Part shown: positions 23,165-34,516 of the stretch, piece by piece | Numbering within the stretch: position 1 is the first letter of the stretch | Layout of the letters: each line of letters starts with the position of its first letter | Assembly: GCA_030770425.1 (NCBI GenBank) | Contig: JASJFT010000192.1 | Span: 1-64,000 of the forward strand | DNA from: Darksidea phi | Lineage: Eukaryota; Ascomycota; Dothideomycetes; Pleosporales; Lentitheciaceae | DNA length: 64,000 nt | Direction: 5' to 3' | Notes under the pieces: generated by a model | What the model saw: the letters and a program-made list of their open reading frames with translations, nothing else | Told to the model about the DNA's origin: nothing | The model's database searches: none | Program-made: the position numbers and the translations under genes

Positions 23165-23420
23165 TGTCGCGGAGCAGACGGCTCAGGGACTAAGCGCGAT
23201 CAGAGATTTCGCTAGGAACAAGGATTAGCCTAGTACTGACGGGTATTTGCTGAATCTCGTGATCCAACAGCGTCCAATAGAGTCCAGCAGTGTTGGTGTT
23301 AAGGCATAGTTAGGGGTCGTTTCCGTGTATAAAATACCGTCTTTTTTAACTTATAGAAATTAGAGCTTTTACTTTTAGAGACTACGTACTATAATAATTT
23401 ATACTAAAATTACTATAATA
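23165..23420 (+). repeat. 5' LTR (256 bp) of Copia element
   Basis: Starts TGTCGCGGAG and aligns over its full length with 28464-28719. Its first ~120 bases keep normal composition, while the inner half is RIP-mutated (for example GTGTATAAAATACC where the 3' copy has GTGCATAAAATGCC). Confidence 0.88.
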
Positions 23421-26400
23421 GTTATAAGTCTAGATCGTAACTAATTACTTTTAAATAATAATAACTTATTATTCTTATTATTAATATTAATTAATATATA
23501 GAGAGCTAATATCCTTACTATTACCCTTATTATCGTTAGAAACTTCTCGACGCTTAGAGAACTATTATTATTAATAATAAATACTAAAGAAGATCCCGTA
23601 GTAATATACGTTACTATTATCTTTAAAACTTAAAGTAACTAGTATAAATAGCTATTTATCTTTAAGAATAAAGCTAAATAATATAAAGTTTAGAAATATT
23701 ATAATTCTAATCTTAAAATAGTATTAGATATTAAGAAGCTAATAAAACTCTTACTTATAACGTATAAAGCTAGTATTATTAATATAGCTTAGCTATTATC
23801 TAATAATCGAATATTATATAGAATTAAGCTTATCTAATATTAAAAAGAGAAGAAGGACTATAAATAACTAAAGAAAGGTCTAAAGATAATTAACTTAAAG
23901 ATTAGTAAAATAATTATAGTAATAAATCTATATTTAATATAGAACGAGAAAGACTTATAGAATTAACTTAAGGTACTAAAGAGGTATATTATACCTATAG
24001 ATACCTTATAATATTAGAAACTTAAAGCTAAATATAGATAATTATAAATATTCTTATATAGTAAGAAGCTAGCTAACTAGCTATATAGCTAGATTAAGAT
24101 TATAAATAAGTATAAGACTATTAGTCTTTTTAACGTTAAAATACCTTATATATAAAAGGACTTCGCGAAAGTATACTATATATTTAATACTAAGTATAAT
24201 ACCTTAGCTTTCTAAGATATTCTAAAGGCTTAATATAATAGAGTAGAAGTATAATTATTATAATACTATATTATTAAATTCGAGTTATTTCTAAAGGTAG
24301 TTAAACTAGTTATAATAACTAGATATAATACTATAGCTACTACTTAACTTATTATTATTAATATAGATAATAATAATAGCTCTAGTAATAATAATAATAA
24401 TAATTAGGAAAAAGAAAATAATAGAACCCTAAAAATATATCTTTATAGACGAGTATATTAGTAGATTAACTACTTTATACTTAATTCTTTAATAAAGAAA
24501 TATCTTAAGAACTATACTATAAGTATTAAAGTTAAATACTAAGTTAATAAAGTTCTAAAGATTAATCTAATACTTAAAGCTTATATTAACGAGACTATTA
24601 AGTATTTAATAAACTATATTAAATAGAAAATAGCTTAGTTTACTCCTATAATACTATTTAGCTTTAATAATAAGACTTACTTATTAGAACTCTTAACTTA
24701 TATAGTTTATATAATCGACGATATAGCTATACTAATAGGTAACCTAGTAGTACTTATTAGAGATTAAGATACTATATAAAATAAGTATTTTTATAATTAC
24801 TAGATATTAGATTTAGGTTCGAATATATATATTATTAACTTAAACTTATAAGTTAAATAGAAATAAAAGTATAATATTATAACTTATAAATATATTAGTA
24901 CTAGTACTAGAGTTATAAAAGTTAAAGCTTAGAACTTTATAATACTTAAAATCTATACTCCTTATAATAATATAATAGAGATCTAATTAATATATATTAT
25001 CTTAGTCTCTAGCTTTATTATTAGTATAATAGGACTAGAGAGGTATTATATTATTAATATTTATTTCGACTTAGAATACGATATATTATATTATAAAAAT
25101 TAGAGTAATATACTTACTCTACTTAAATACTTAAATAGTTACTAGCTAGTTAATACTAATACTATACGAAGGCCGTATATTAAGCTATTATCGTCGTTTA
25201 TAACTAGTTATTAAAAGTTATATACTTTAAAAGTTATATAGAATATTAGTAATTATATTACTTACTTAATATAGGGATACCCTAGCTAGAGAATAATAGC
25301 TTATCTAATAAATACCGTCTATAGAGTTATTATTAATAGAACTAATAATTAAAAGCTATATAAAATATATATTAAAATAAAACTTATAAAGTAAATTTTA
25401 TATTATTAATAGGAAGATTATATAATATAACTATTTAAATATATATTATTAAATATCGTTTAGCTTCTATTAATAGAAGAAGAGTATCTTAATAGAGATA
25501 AATATAAAGGCTATAATATTAATTAATATACTAAGTAGTATAAAGTAGAAATATTTTCTAGTTATTTAAAATCTATTATTAATTACTAGGTTATATAGAC
25601 CCTATATAAGATATAATATTAATTTAAATATAATATTATTAAAGTATAAACTAATAGCGAGTAAGAATTTAGTATTTTATCTAATCTATTTAAATAGATC
25701 TATAATAACCTAGATATTATATATAAAGAGCGAGCGCCCTATATAAATAAATAGAATAGAAGTACTAAATACGCTAGAGTAATATTAGTTATATATACGA
25801 AAGTATTATAACTTTAGACTAATCTATCTAAATTACTATTAAATAAACTATTTTGAATAGTAGTATATATTCTTAATAGAACGTTATTAGAGAAGCTAAA
25901 CTAGAAAATATCGTATAAGCTTATCTAGAGTAAGAAGTCTTAAGTTACTTATATATATTCTATTAGCTATAAAGTCTATATACTAAATAGATAGCTTAAA
26001 AAAGCTAATAAGCTTAAGAGTAAGGTATTAATAGATTATTTTATTAATTATAATTTAATAAATATCTATTATATCTAGTTACTAATAAAGGACTAGATAA
26101 TTCGAACTCGTAATATTATATTTAACTTAAATAGCTTCTTTAAGAACCTAAAAGGCTATATTAGAGAGTTAGTTATTAAGAAAATTATTAAGCTACTTAA
26201 TATACCTAATATTTAATATCTTAAGAAAATTAGTATTAATAATTTATTAATACTATATTAACTAATAACGAGTAAAATAACTATACCTACTTCTCTAACT
26301 AATACGTAGATAGGGGGTAAGAAATAGTAAGATAATTAGATATAGTAAAATAAGATTATTAAAAAGAATATTAAGTTTTATAGAGGATTACTTTTACTAG

Positions 26401-28463
26401 TACTTTTAACTCGCGCTAATTCTAATTCGGCCCGTACTAATCCTAATTAAAAAAAGAACTTTAAAAACTCTTTAAATAATACTATAATATCTTTAAATAA
26501 TACTTTAATATAATAAAATTAATTAATAAACTTATTACGAGAACTTAATATAATAGAGATACCTAGGTATAGTTCTAATTAAACTAGAAATAATACTCTA
26601 AGAAGACGAAATCTTAATTTTAATAAGTCTAATATTATTTTAAAAGAATACTTAGTATAGTTAACTTACTTAAGTAATCTATATTATTAAGTATATCTAC
26701 TATTCTATATGAATACTAATAATATTATATATAACTATCTATATAGCTTTATTATAATAGTAAGATAGAACCTAGAATATAAGATTTACTAATTATAATT
26801 ATCTAAGTTTTTAAAAAACTTTTAGTAGTTAAGTAGTTATCTATATAGTAATTAGTTTTAAGTTATTACTAATATAGAATATTATTTAATATAGGTAAAA
26901 GAATACTTTATAAAAATCTTACTTTAAGCTACTAATATTAATATAAAGATACTACTATTAATATAGATATTTATCTATAAAATTAATATAAATAGCTATC
27001 TCTTAAAGTTTAAGATCTAAATTATAATTTAAGGTAATCTATAATAGCTATATAGTAATACTTATACTACTATACTAGTTACTTACTTATTTCGTACTTT
27101 ACTTATAATTATTAATTAGTTTAGTCTAGAGTTAAAGTAATATAATATCCTAATAATCTTTTTTAATATAAAGCTTAAGAAACGTACGTATATAAGGATA
27201 TTAGATAGTTTTAAGTATAATAATAAGATTCTAAAGATACTATATACCCTTTATAGACTTAAAGAGATACTATTATTATAGTATAATAAACTAAAGAAGA
27301 TATTAAATTAGCTTAGTATATAAGAAGTAAAAGGATTTTCTTATATATATATTAATAACTAGTTAATTCTATTTATATATATTAATAATATTATTATAGC
27401 CTATTACCTTAAGAATACTAGACTTTATAAATATTTTAAGATAAATCTTATAAACTATTATAATATTAAGAAGCTAAATAACTTAAAGTAGTATTTAGGG
27501 ATTTAAGTTATATAGAATATAAAGAAATAATTAATTTAGCTCGTATAAAATATCTATATTAATAAAGTTATTAGAAAGTTTAATATCTAATTAGATTCTT
27601 ACTTTATAGAAATACTACTTATAGTAAATTAGTATAAGCTATTTACTAAGAAATCTAATAAGATATATATAAAATATTATTAACGACTAGTTAACTATCT
27701 CGTATATCTCGTATAGTAAATACGACCTAATTTAACTTACTCTTATAGTCTATTAATAAGTTATTTTATAAATCTAGAATAGTAGTATATAGTTTTAATT
27801 AAGTATATATAATAATATATTAATAAGATAAAGTATTATATTTTATAAAAGATAGCTATATAATATAGTAAAGTAGTTAAATATAATATAATTAACGACA
27901 AAATAATTAAATAGTCTAAAGCTACTAGTAATTTCCTAGAAGTAGCGGATATAGTATTTACTAATAATATTTATACTTATTAAAGTAGCTAAAACTACCT
28001 ATTTTAACTATTTAATATAATTATTAATTAGAAATTAGTTTAATAATATATTATTATAAAGAGTACGACTAAGATAGAACTACTCGTTCTAAGTCTTACT
28101 AGCTTAGAGATAGCTAAGTAGTTAAGACTATTTAAAGGACTTAACCTTAAACTTAATAAGATACCTATTATTTAGTATAATAATTAGTAAATTATTAGTA
28201 TTACTATAAAGTAAGAGGAAAAACTTAATACTAAGCTTAAATATATTAATATTTATTAGAGCTAGATTTAATAGGAGGTTATCTATAGCCGCCTTAATAT
28301 ATAATAGCTACCTACTACTAAGATACCTACTAATAGATTTACTAAGATCCTTCTAAAGTAAAAGTATATATAGTTTATAAGGTAATTAGGCCTCGTTAAT
28401 ATTAAAAGCCTAATTAAATAGGTTAGCTTTAAGAGCTATAAGTACCTCTAAGCTAAGGGGGTA

Positions 28464-28719
28464 TATCGCGGAGTAGATAGCTTAGGGACTAAGCGTAATT
28501 AGAGATTTCGCTAGGAATAAGGATTAGCCTAGTACTAACGGGTATTTGCTAAATCTCGTAATCCAATAGCGTCTAACAGAGTCTAGCAGTGTTGGTGTTG
28601 AGGCACAGTTAGGGGTCGTTTCCGTGCATAAAATGCCGTCTTTTTCAACTCATAGAAATCAGAGCTTTCACTTTCAGAGACTGCGCACTACAGTGATTCA
28701 CACTGAAATCACTGTGACA
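28464..28719 (+). repeat. 3' LTR (256 bp) of Copia element
   Basis: Mirror image of the 5' LTR in damage: its first half carries C-to-T and G-to-A changes, while its last ~140 bases look unmutated and end CACTGTGACA. The next five bases are the CTTCT duplication. Confidence 0.88.
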
Positions 28720-28724
28720 CTTCT

Positions 28725-29058
28725 CCTCTAGCCTACGCAGACGATATAACTACCTCTCGATGAAACGCCTATTTTCGTTATATAGGTCCTCGGACAGGAA
28801 CATGTTGTAGGTAACTACTAATAGCTATACGAGGATTCTATCGCCGCTCGTTTCCTTAAATATATCAAACGTATAGTTAGTTTGGTACTAATAGTTATTA
28901 TAATCGAGGAGCCCTGTCGACAGTACTTCCTACCTGTAGCACTGGGGATGCTCCGCCGGGATATTCGAAAGGTCAATAGCGCCGTATTCGAATACCAAGT
29001 TGTAGTCTAGTTTACTGTCCTGCTAAAGGACCAGGCGAACGATCGTTGGCGAAGACAT
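28725..29058 (-). pseudogene. Degenerate ORF in body of retroposon-like copy 1
   Basis: From a minus-strand ATG at 29058 the frame reads MSSPTIVRL and continues through polar, Glu/Arg-rich sequence (FIER, LYRLRRLEEK) to the Copia insertion. It is interrupted only by TAG codons where a C-to-T change in CAG is the simplest explanation. It resumes less clearly beyond the Copia element (below 23160). The product is not recognised. Whether it belongs to the repeat itself or to a captured host gene is open. Confidence 0.4.
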
Positions 29059-29414
29059 GATATGGTAAGTTCGAGAAAGAGGTAAGGAAGCTGGTTGGGG
29101 ATAAGAGATGGATGTAGTGAGTGGGATGCTGGTATCATCGCAGGCAACTTTTATACTGTGGGCGGTAGTGTAGGTGTGCTAACTTATCGCTACCGCTGTT
29201 TGTCTCCCAACCGCCTCAATGTTCGAAACATCACCTCGTCGCTTACGGTCGACAGTACTTTGTACAGCTCTACAGCTCTATTATCGTGTATAAGGTGTGG
29301 GTATGGCACCTCTACTGTGTACAAACTCCTACTGTGTCTCGTGCGGACCTTTACAAACAGACTCCCACTATGCAAATCCAAATCAAAAAAATAAATAAAA
29401 AAAATCCATTATCT

Positions 29415-30131
29415 TCTTCCAGATAAGCTATAGAATAACCATTTTTCTTGTCGCAATAGACATAGGGTAGGCAGCATCGAGAATTATCGTTAGGGCGAGT
29501 AAGTTCCAACGGAGCAGGTTAACTCAGGAACCGTGCCATATTAACCCACATGTGGCTTATAGATCCAGTAATTCTTCTTCATTCTCTAATTTCAGAAAGT
29601 AACGTATTACAAGAGTATAGCCAGAGCGGGTCGACTATATCCTCTACTAGTGTACGTACCCTCTCATGCATGGATACTTAGAGTTTGGTGATTTGGTTAG
29701 AATGAAGATTTATTGGCCAGAAGAGTAATCACTTATATCACATGCTAATGACAGTTGTTTTTCGCCTGTTTCTCTCAGTGCGCGCTGAAGCAAGGTTGCC
29801 TTGCTCTTGGGGTGGCGGTGTCCAAGCTGCACCGCCAGCTGCGCCCTGCGCCGATCATAGCTTTTAATCCTTCCACCTGAATACGGAAGCCACAACAGCG
29901 ATCCTTTTATCCTAAGCATATTTTCATAGTTGTACATGGGGTCATTGTCATGAAACTTCGTTTACGAATGTGCACTGCCTCTTTCTTTTCCCCGTACGTT
30001 GATAAGAACGGAAATCCATAAAACTCCATAAAGCCTCTCTATACTTTTGTGAATAGAATAACAAACGGCGAATTACTCTATGTGACTGCGCATCATACCG
30101 TTGATTAGGTACCGGATCCTTAACACGCAAC
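29415..30131. other. Spacer between transposon block and small-protein gene
   Basis: No gene or domain was seen. A minus-strand frame (29710-29937) has no recognisable content. Confidence 0.4.
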
Positions 30132-30512
30132 ATGGGTCTCTTCAAACTTATCAGGAGCAAACTTCCGCCCCATTCCGCCAGCAACAGCACCTCAGACTCC
30201 ACACAAGCGCCCGAAATCACCGCGTTAGGTGCTGCAGACAATCTCCAAACACAAGCGCCCGAGAGACCTTCTACAAAATCCACACCTACACCATCGGCTT
30301 CAAGCACTAAAAAGCCTTGGGTCCCCTGGATGCCCAGAGAACCTTTATCTGAGCCGCTCCCAAAGAGCACAACACCAGACGATCCGGCGAAAGTTGCAGC
30401 TGATGAGGCAAGAAGAGAGCATGTTCGCGCGTATATCAAGGGAGGGGGAGAGACGAGGGAGACGGCTCGCCTTGCCACACTTGGGGCCTCGTTCGGTGGA
30501 GGTGACGGTTGA
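30132..30512 (+). CDS. Small Ser/Thr/Pro-rich protein with KPWVPWMPREP core (paralogue A)
   Basis: Single-exon frame of 126 aa starting MGLFKLIRSKLPP. The N-terminal half is low complexity (Ser, Thr, Pro). The centre carries KKPWVPWMPREPLSEP, and the C-terminal part has a charged helix (ARREHVRAYIKGG). The same order of features (basic start, Ser/Thr/Pro spacer, KKPWTPWMPKEP core, RRAYVRAYLRNG helix) recurs at 32366-32716, so the two are local paralogues. There is no signal peptide or membrane segment, and the function is unknown. The downstream antisense frame over this gene is a shadow. Confidence 0.6.
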   Translation: MGLFKLIRSKLPPHSASNSTSDSTQAPEITALGAADNLQTQAPERPSTKSTPTPSASSTKKPWVPWMPREPLSEPLPKSTTPDDPAKVAADEARREHVRAYIKGGGETRETARLATLGASFGGGDG

Positions 30513-30599
30513 ATGTGGTTGGAAGCACAGGATTTTGAACAACGTTGGATGACCTTGAGGGAGCTATTGCTAGTTTACTACCTATGGTAGAAATTTGCA

Positions 30600-31228
30600 T
30601 TCATAAACCCCAAAATCACGCACCAATAATCTGGCCCGAGAAGAATGTCATGGTTCTCATTGAGAGTACCATCATTTGATTTGGATTTGCATAGTGGGAG
30701 TCTCTTCAGAAGGTCCGCACGAAACACAGTAGGAGTTTGTACACAGTAGAGGTGCTATACCCACACCTTATACACGATAATAGAGCTGTAGAGCTGTACA
30801 CAGTAATACCGACGAGGTGATGTTTCGAACATTGAGGCGCTGGGCGAGAAATGACATGTGATGCCGAACCACAGCCTGGTTGGGAGACCAACAGCGGTGA
30901 GAGTACCATCATATCCGACCCAGAGATCCACCTCGACGTTAGAAGTAGAAACATGTCGCCAGGATCCGACGGCAGCGATGACGACCGATCTGGCTGTATT
31001 CTCACCTTTTGCCTCTTTAGGGGGCAAAGAATGCTGTCTAGCGTCCATATTGCCCAGTGGAACATCGTCCACCACGTCTTCCAAACTTAGCGCCTCGAGC
31101 GGAGGCTTCTTAACGCAGGAGACTTTTACGCTTGAGTCGACGACTGCAATTCTGGAAACCCACTCTTGGCGCTTCGTATACACCCCGACAGCAAGCTTTG
31201 GCATGTTGTGCACGCCACTGTTCGCCAA
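30600..31228 (-). pseudogene. ORF apparently disrupted by repeat copy 2
   Basis: A minus-strand frame from 31228 (MANSGVHNMPKLAVG) is open to the repeat, ending VEVDLWVGYDGTL at the target site. On the other side of the 222-bp insertion plus one duplicate, the frame that would follow reads NENHDILLGPDYWCV before a stop near 30600. This suggests the repeat landed in a coding sequence. The frame has no recognised domain and its 5' end is unclear (a stop lies just upstream of a possible splice acceptor), so the gene itself is only weakly supported. Confidence 0.35.
30676..30897 (-). mobile_element. Retroposon-like repeat family, copy 2 (5'-truncated, reverse)
   Basis: A 222-bp reverse-orientation copy flanked by a perfect 15-bp direct repeat TGAGAGTACCATCAT (30661-30675 and 30898-30912). 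Read on the minus strand, it begins at the CCGCTGTTGGTCTCCC point of the family and runs to the common 3' end CAAATCCAAATCAA. It lacks the ~110-bp left end present in the other two copies. 5' truncation with a long target duplication is characteristic of target-primed retroposition. Confidence 0.8.
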
Positions 31229-31322
31229 TTCGAGCGCGCCAGTGATTCTGCTTGCTGATCAAAATGCGAAAACCCACGGATGTCCAGCCAAAGAACTTGG
31301 GACTCGATCGTGTGTCAGACAT

Positions 31323-32365
31323 GTTATAATGGGCGCTTGCGTCAATATCTGTTTTTTGAGTTGAGATGGGATACTTCGTATATCATACTTGTGTGGAGCT
31401 TAGAGAGGTTGCCTTTATCTGGGAAGAGTTTCGTCGCTGTCAATCGCCGAGCGAAGACCTCCGTGGGAGTTTTCGACCCAGAGTAGGAGGTATATTTGTA
31501 GCTTGCTTCTGCCACAAGTCAACTAATTCCAGCGTTTAGGATAGATCCTATGATAGTATCGGACCTAAAGTTGACGTTCGTATTCAACAGTCTAGGATGA
31601 TAAATCCCGGAGATTGCGCGTTTTCTAGAGCGATCTGGATGCCGTTCTGTCCGCCTCAAGTGACTGGCCATTGGACTTGCGGATTACCAGTGCATGATAT
31701 CAGCGTAAGCCGATGGTAGGATAGAGGCTTCAGGTATTAGAGTACCCACTATGCCCACTGAAGCCCTCCGCTCATCGTATCACCATGACCGATACCGTGA
31801 ACAATTTTCAACACCGAGAGATCATCATTGCAAATGAGTTGATCTATTTCCCTTCCAACATATCCATCTCTCTCGGGTAGAACGAGCTGAATTGGCTAGC
31901 GTTTTGGGCATCAACGGCTAGAACATGGCTGCAGGAAGGCTGAAACATTGGGAAGCCAGGCAACAGAAATTCGAGATATAGCGCATAACGTATTTTCTAT
32001 CGAGATTGTTCCGATCCATAGTAGCTTTCGTTGATATCGACGATGGTGAGTGAAACGCCGTCTCACGACGCTCGTAAACGTTTAAGGCGCTAGACCGGTA
32101 TTAGTTGCACCGCCACGCTAGGCTGCGTTCGCCGAGGCTGAGCAACAATCTCACCGATCCTGCGGGAAGCAGGAAATAACTGGGCGTGATTCCATCCGGA
32201 AAGCGTGTTAAAGTCACACTAGAGCGGTTGTGCACCGCCTCTCTCACTAGGAAAGCCGTACGCCGGTCCGGAGAAATATATACGCTAGTAGCCGACTCCA
32301 GCGACTCAGCGTAGAGGAAGCTTACAAGAAAGCCTACGGAAAAAAACTCCACGGCCTTATTAAGG
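31323..32365. other. Spacer upstream of paralogue B
   Basis: About 1 kb without a supportable gene, repeat or RNA gene. Confidence 0.4.
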
Positions 32366-32716
32366 ATGAATCTTAACAAACTCAAGAACAAGCTCTTTCC
32401 CCACAGCACCACCACCGCACACGAGCCACCCTCTATCACATTACCCCCCAACCCACCATCGCCCTCAACAAAAAAGAAGCCATGGACGCCCTGGATGCCC
32501 AAAGAGCCCTTTTCCACCTCAACTCCATCTACCTCAACCCCCAACAATGCGTCCACAACGAGTAAGACGAGTGAAATGACCGAGAAAGAAAAGGAGCTAG
32601 AGAAGGCGTTAGGCGTTAGCGATGCGGAGAAAGCGGCTGCAGCGGAGGAGAGAAGGGCGTATGTTAGGGCATATTTGAGGAATGGGAGAGATAAGGCGAG
32701 ATGGGGTATGTATTGA
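32366..32716 (+). CDS. Small Ser/Thr/Pro-rich protein with KPWTPWMPKEP core (paralogue B)
   Basis: Single-exon frame of 116 aa (MNLNKLKNKLFPH...). It shares the design of the protein at 30132-30512: short basic N-terminus, Ser/Thr/Pro-rich spacer, the KKKPWTPWMPKEP core, and a C-terminal charged helix (EERRAYVRAYLRNGR). The spacer is longer and more Glu/Lys-rich than in paralogue A. No signal peptide or membrane segment is present. It is probably a product of local duplication with the copies now about 2.2 kb apart. Function is unknown. Confidence 0.6.
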   Translation: MNLNKLKNKLFPHSTTTAHEPPSITLPPNPPSPSTKKKPWTPWMPKEPFSTSTPSTSTPNNASTTSKTSEMTEKEKELEKALGVSDAEKAAAAEERRAYVRAYLRNGRDKARWGMY

Positions 32717-33597
32717 GAGCAGCTTGGAGAGGTGGTATCAGGCTAGCTCATATAGCTACTCCTGCATATACTCCTCATGCACGTATATAAGCGGCTTTCC
32801 TATAGAGCTATTACAATCAGCTCGGTCCTTAAACTATACATCTCACAGTGATTCACTCTGTGATAGGTACTGTTGTGGTATGGCTGTGCATTTTGGAGGG
32901 CGTAAGATGGATGTGCTTTAGAGCGTGGTAACGTTGTTGGTTCGTGAGCATGAGGTGTGATGCATGAACTGTGTTGCTGGAATGCTTCTTGTTATTGGAA
33001 GAGATATGAGCGGCTACGTGTAGTAGCAACGGGTTCAATATATACGAAAATCTAAATCCCATCTCTCGGGAACAAGTTTGCCAAAAGCTGAATACATCTC
33101 CGCTATATCGAGCCGCCGACCTTTCCACCGGGACCCAACTATCTCCTTCTTTTGACCCGCAACTAGCCCATCCAATGTCCCTGTGTCAATTTGAAAACGA
33201 TTGCATCTCGCTGAGACAGAGCTGCTTTCAGGGTTCGACTGCTCATTGTCCGGAAGCAACGGTTGGCTGAGCAAAATGTAACGGGAACGCACTCCCATGT
33301 TGCCGTAAATGAGGAGAACATCGTCCGCTAAGCCTTTCTCTAGGAAAAACTGGATGGTTCAGTAGGGTGCAAGAGCTTCATACTTGGATCCTAAAAGAAA
33401 GAAAAGTGGGCATACAAGCAATTCCCAGGTTGTTACTTCCGCATAGTTTCCGCCTCCACTGCCCGAACTGGGTCTAGCGTACCATCATCTTTCTAGTGCA
33501 TAGCCAAGATCCAGCAAGCCCGATACCGTCTCCACGCTGTGTCATGGGGACATCAGTGTAGAGTGAAGAAGATCAAGAGGCATTTTCCTGCAGTTTC
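32717..33597. other. Spacer, short unrecognised frames
   Basis: Minus-strand frames at 32853-33128 and 33035-33298 (the latter containing RCNRFQIDTGTLDG) have no recognised domain. They may be remnants linked to the HET relic to the right, but this cannot be shown. Confidence 0.35.
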
Positions 33598-34516
33598 TCA
33601 CCGGTTTCTCGACTTTGGCGTTCCTCGGTCTCTGCGAAGTGCATAATTTGTCTGTTGATAATAAGCAGCATAATGAGTAAAGGATACTGGACACGATGTG
33701 CTGATTTTGCGAGGTGCTCGTGCACCCCACGAGAACCTTGAACGCACATACTTGCAACAATACGGCTTGGGAGCATCCATTGTTGCTAGATCCAATTGCC
33801 TCCGTTCGGACGGCAGATCCTGCATTACCATCATTTTCTTAAATAAACTATCGATGTCTTCACCCGGAATTGTAGCATAGCAACTTTCCGGGGGCGGCAG
33901 TCCATACTCAGCCAGTTTGATTCGAGCATATATCCCTAAGCCATCGAAGTTTGGGAACTTTTCTAGTCCGCCTGTGAACTCGGAGCGGTATTCAATGTGA
34001 TCAGAGACAGACTTGTGAAAGAATCGAAGGCGGGTGCTGAAAAACTTCGCTGAGGATTTGGAACGATATTCCACCTTTCTCGTAAAAGTCTCAAGGAAGT
34101 CTCCAGTCAAATCGTTTACTTGTCGCTTTGCTTCGGCTACCCGCCTGTGGATCTCTTCCCCTGAATACCTTGCTGGATTTTCGAGACAATACGGGAACGT
34201 CATAACTATGGCATTCAATGGTAAGCGAAAAGGTACATGCGCAACGAGGAGGAGCGAGCTCAGTGTAATTTGCCTTGTTGATACAACAGGTGTCAACCGA
34301 AAAGTGTAGTAGACCGTCGCGTTGAGCTTGTTCTGCGCAGAAGCGGATTTTGTGGTAACCAGCCTTGTCTTTTCCTGTACCGTCCACTAACTCTTGAAAA
34401 GTGACTTCCTCTGGCCCCAATCTGTGCGAAAGTATCGCATATGGGTAGAGGTTATCACCGGGAAAGTCCTCAGTAAGCGTAAAGTTGACCTCGGGTTCGT
34501 ACTTCAACAGCCGCAT
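33598..34516 (-). pseudogene. HET-domain gene relic fused to unrelated-looking sequence
   Basis: From a minus-strand Met at 34516 the frame reads as the N-terminal third of a HET domain: MRLLKYEP, YAILSHRLGPEEVTF, AGYHKIRFCAEQA, SVDTCCINKANYTEL. The rest of the domain is missing. After TEL another frame (to 33598) reads NPARYSGEEIHRRVAEAKR, TRLRFFHKSVSDHIEY and CYATIPGEDIDSLF, which does not match HET but vaguely recalls C-terminal parts of large fungal NLR-like proteins. HET domains mediate heterokaryon incompatibility cell death; this truncated form is unlikely to work. It is probably a recombination relic. Confidence 0.6.

Larger units (their letters stand above)
23165..28719 (+). mobile_element. 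Full-length RIP-degraded Copia-type LTR retrotransposon
   Basis: 5,555 bp bounded by two 256-bp LTRs and a 5-bp target duplication CTTCT (23160-23164 and 28720-28724). The interior is extremely AT-rich and full of TA dinucleotides, as expected after repeat-induced point mutation on both strands. Just inside the 5' LTR, GTTATAAGTCTAG resembles a mutated site complementary to the anticodon arm of initiator tRNA-Met, the half-tRNA primer used by some Copia elements. A polypurine run (AAGGGGG) precedes the 3' LTR. At 27363-27401 the frame reads LILFIYINNIIIA, the expected mutated form of a Copia reverse-transcriptase YVDD motif. No intact ORF remains, so the element is dead. It inserted inside copy 1 of the retroposon-like repeat. 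Confidence 0.88.
22698..29403 (+). mobile_element. Retroposon-like repeat family, copy 1 (split by Copia element)
   Basis: Flanked by an 11-bp direct repeat ATCCATTATCT at 22687-22697 and 29404-29414. The left end (ACCCCCTCCCCCAGG...) matches the left end of the copy at 63203, and the last ~200 bp match both other copies. The 3' end is A-rich (CAAATCCAAATC followed by A runs). Without the nested Copia element it measures about 1.15 kb. The body has a minus-strand frame broken mainly by TAG stops, consistent with RIP. Long, variable target duplications plus an A-rich tail suggest insertion by target-primed reverse transcription, as for LINEs and SINEs. No reverse transcriptase is visible in it, so it would be non-autonomous. 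Confidence 0.7.

Noticed and set aside
23421..28463. Short AT-rich frames inside the Copia element as genes
   Set aside because: They are RIP-mutated gag-pol remnants full of stops; none is a functional ORF.
29210..29240. RNA polymerase III B-box-like GTTCGAAAC in the retroposon 3' part
   Set aside because: The B-box match alone is short, and no convincing A-box lies at the right distance; copy 3 lacks the match. Not enough to call a tRNA-derived SINE.
30858..31364. 168-aa plus-strand ORF overlapping repeat copy 2 and the disrupted frame
   Set aside because: It runs out of the repeat into flanking DNA; Ser/Thr-rich chance translation with no domain.
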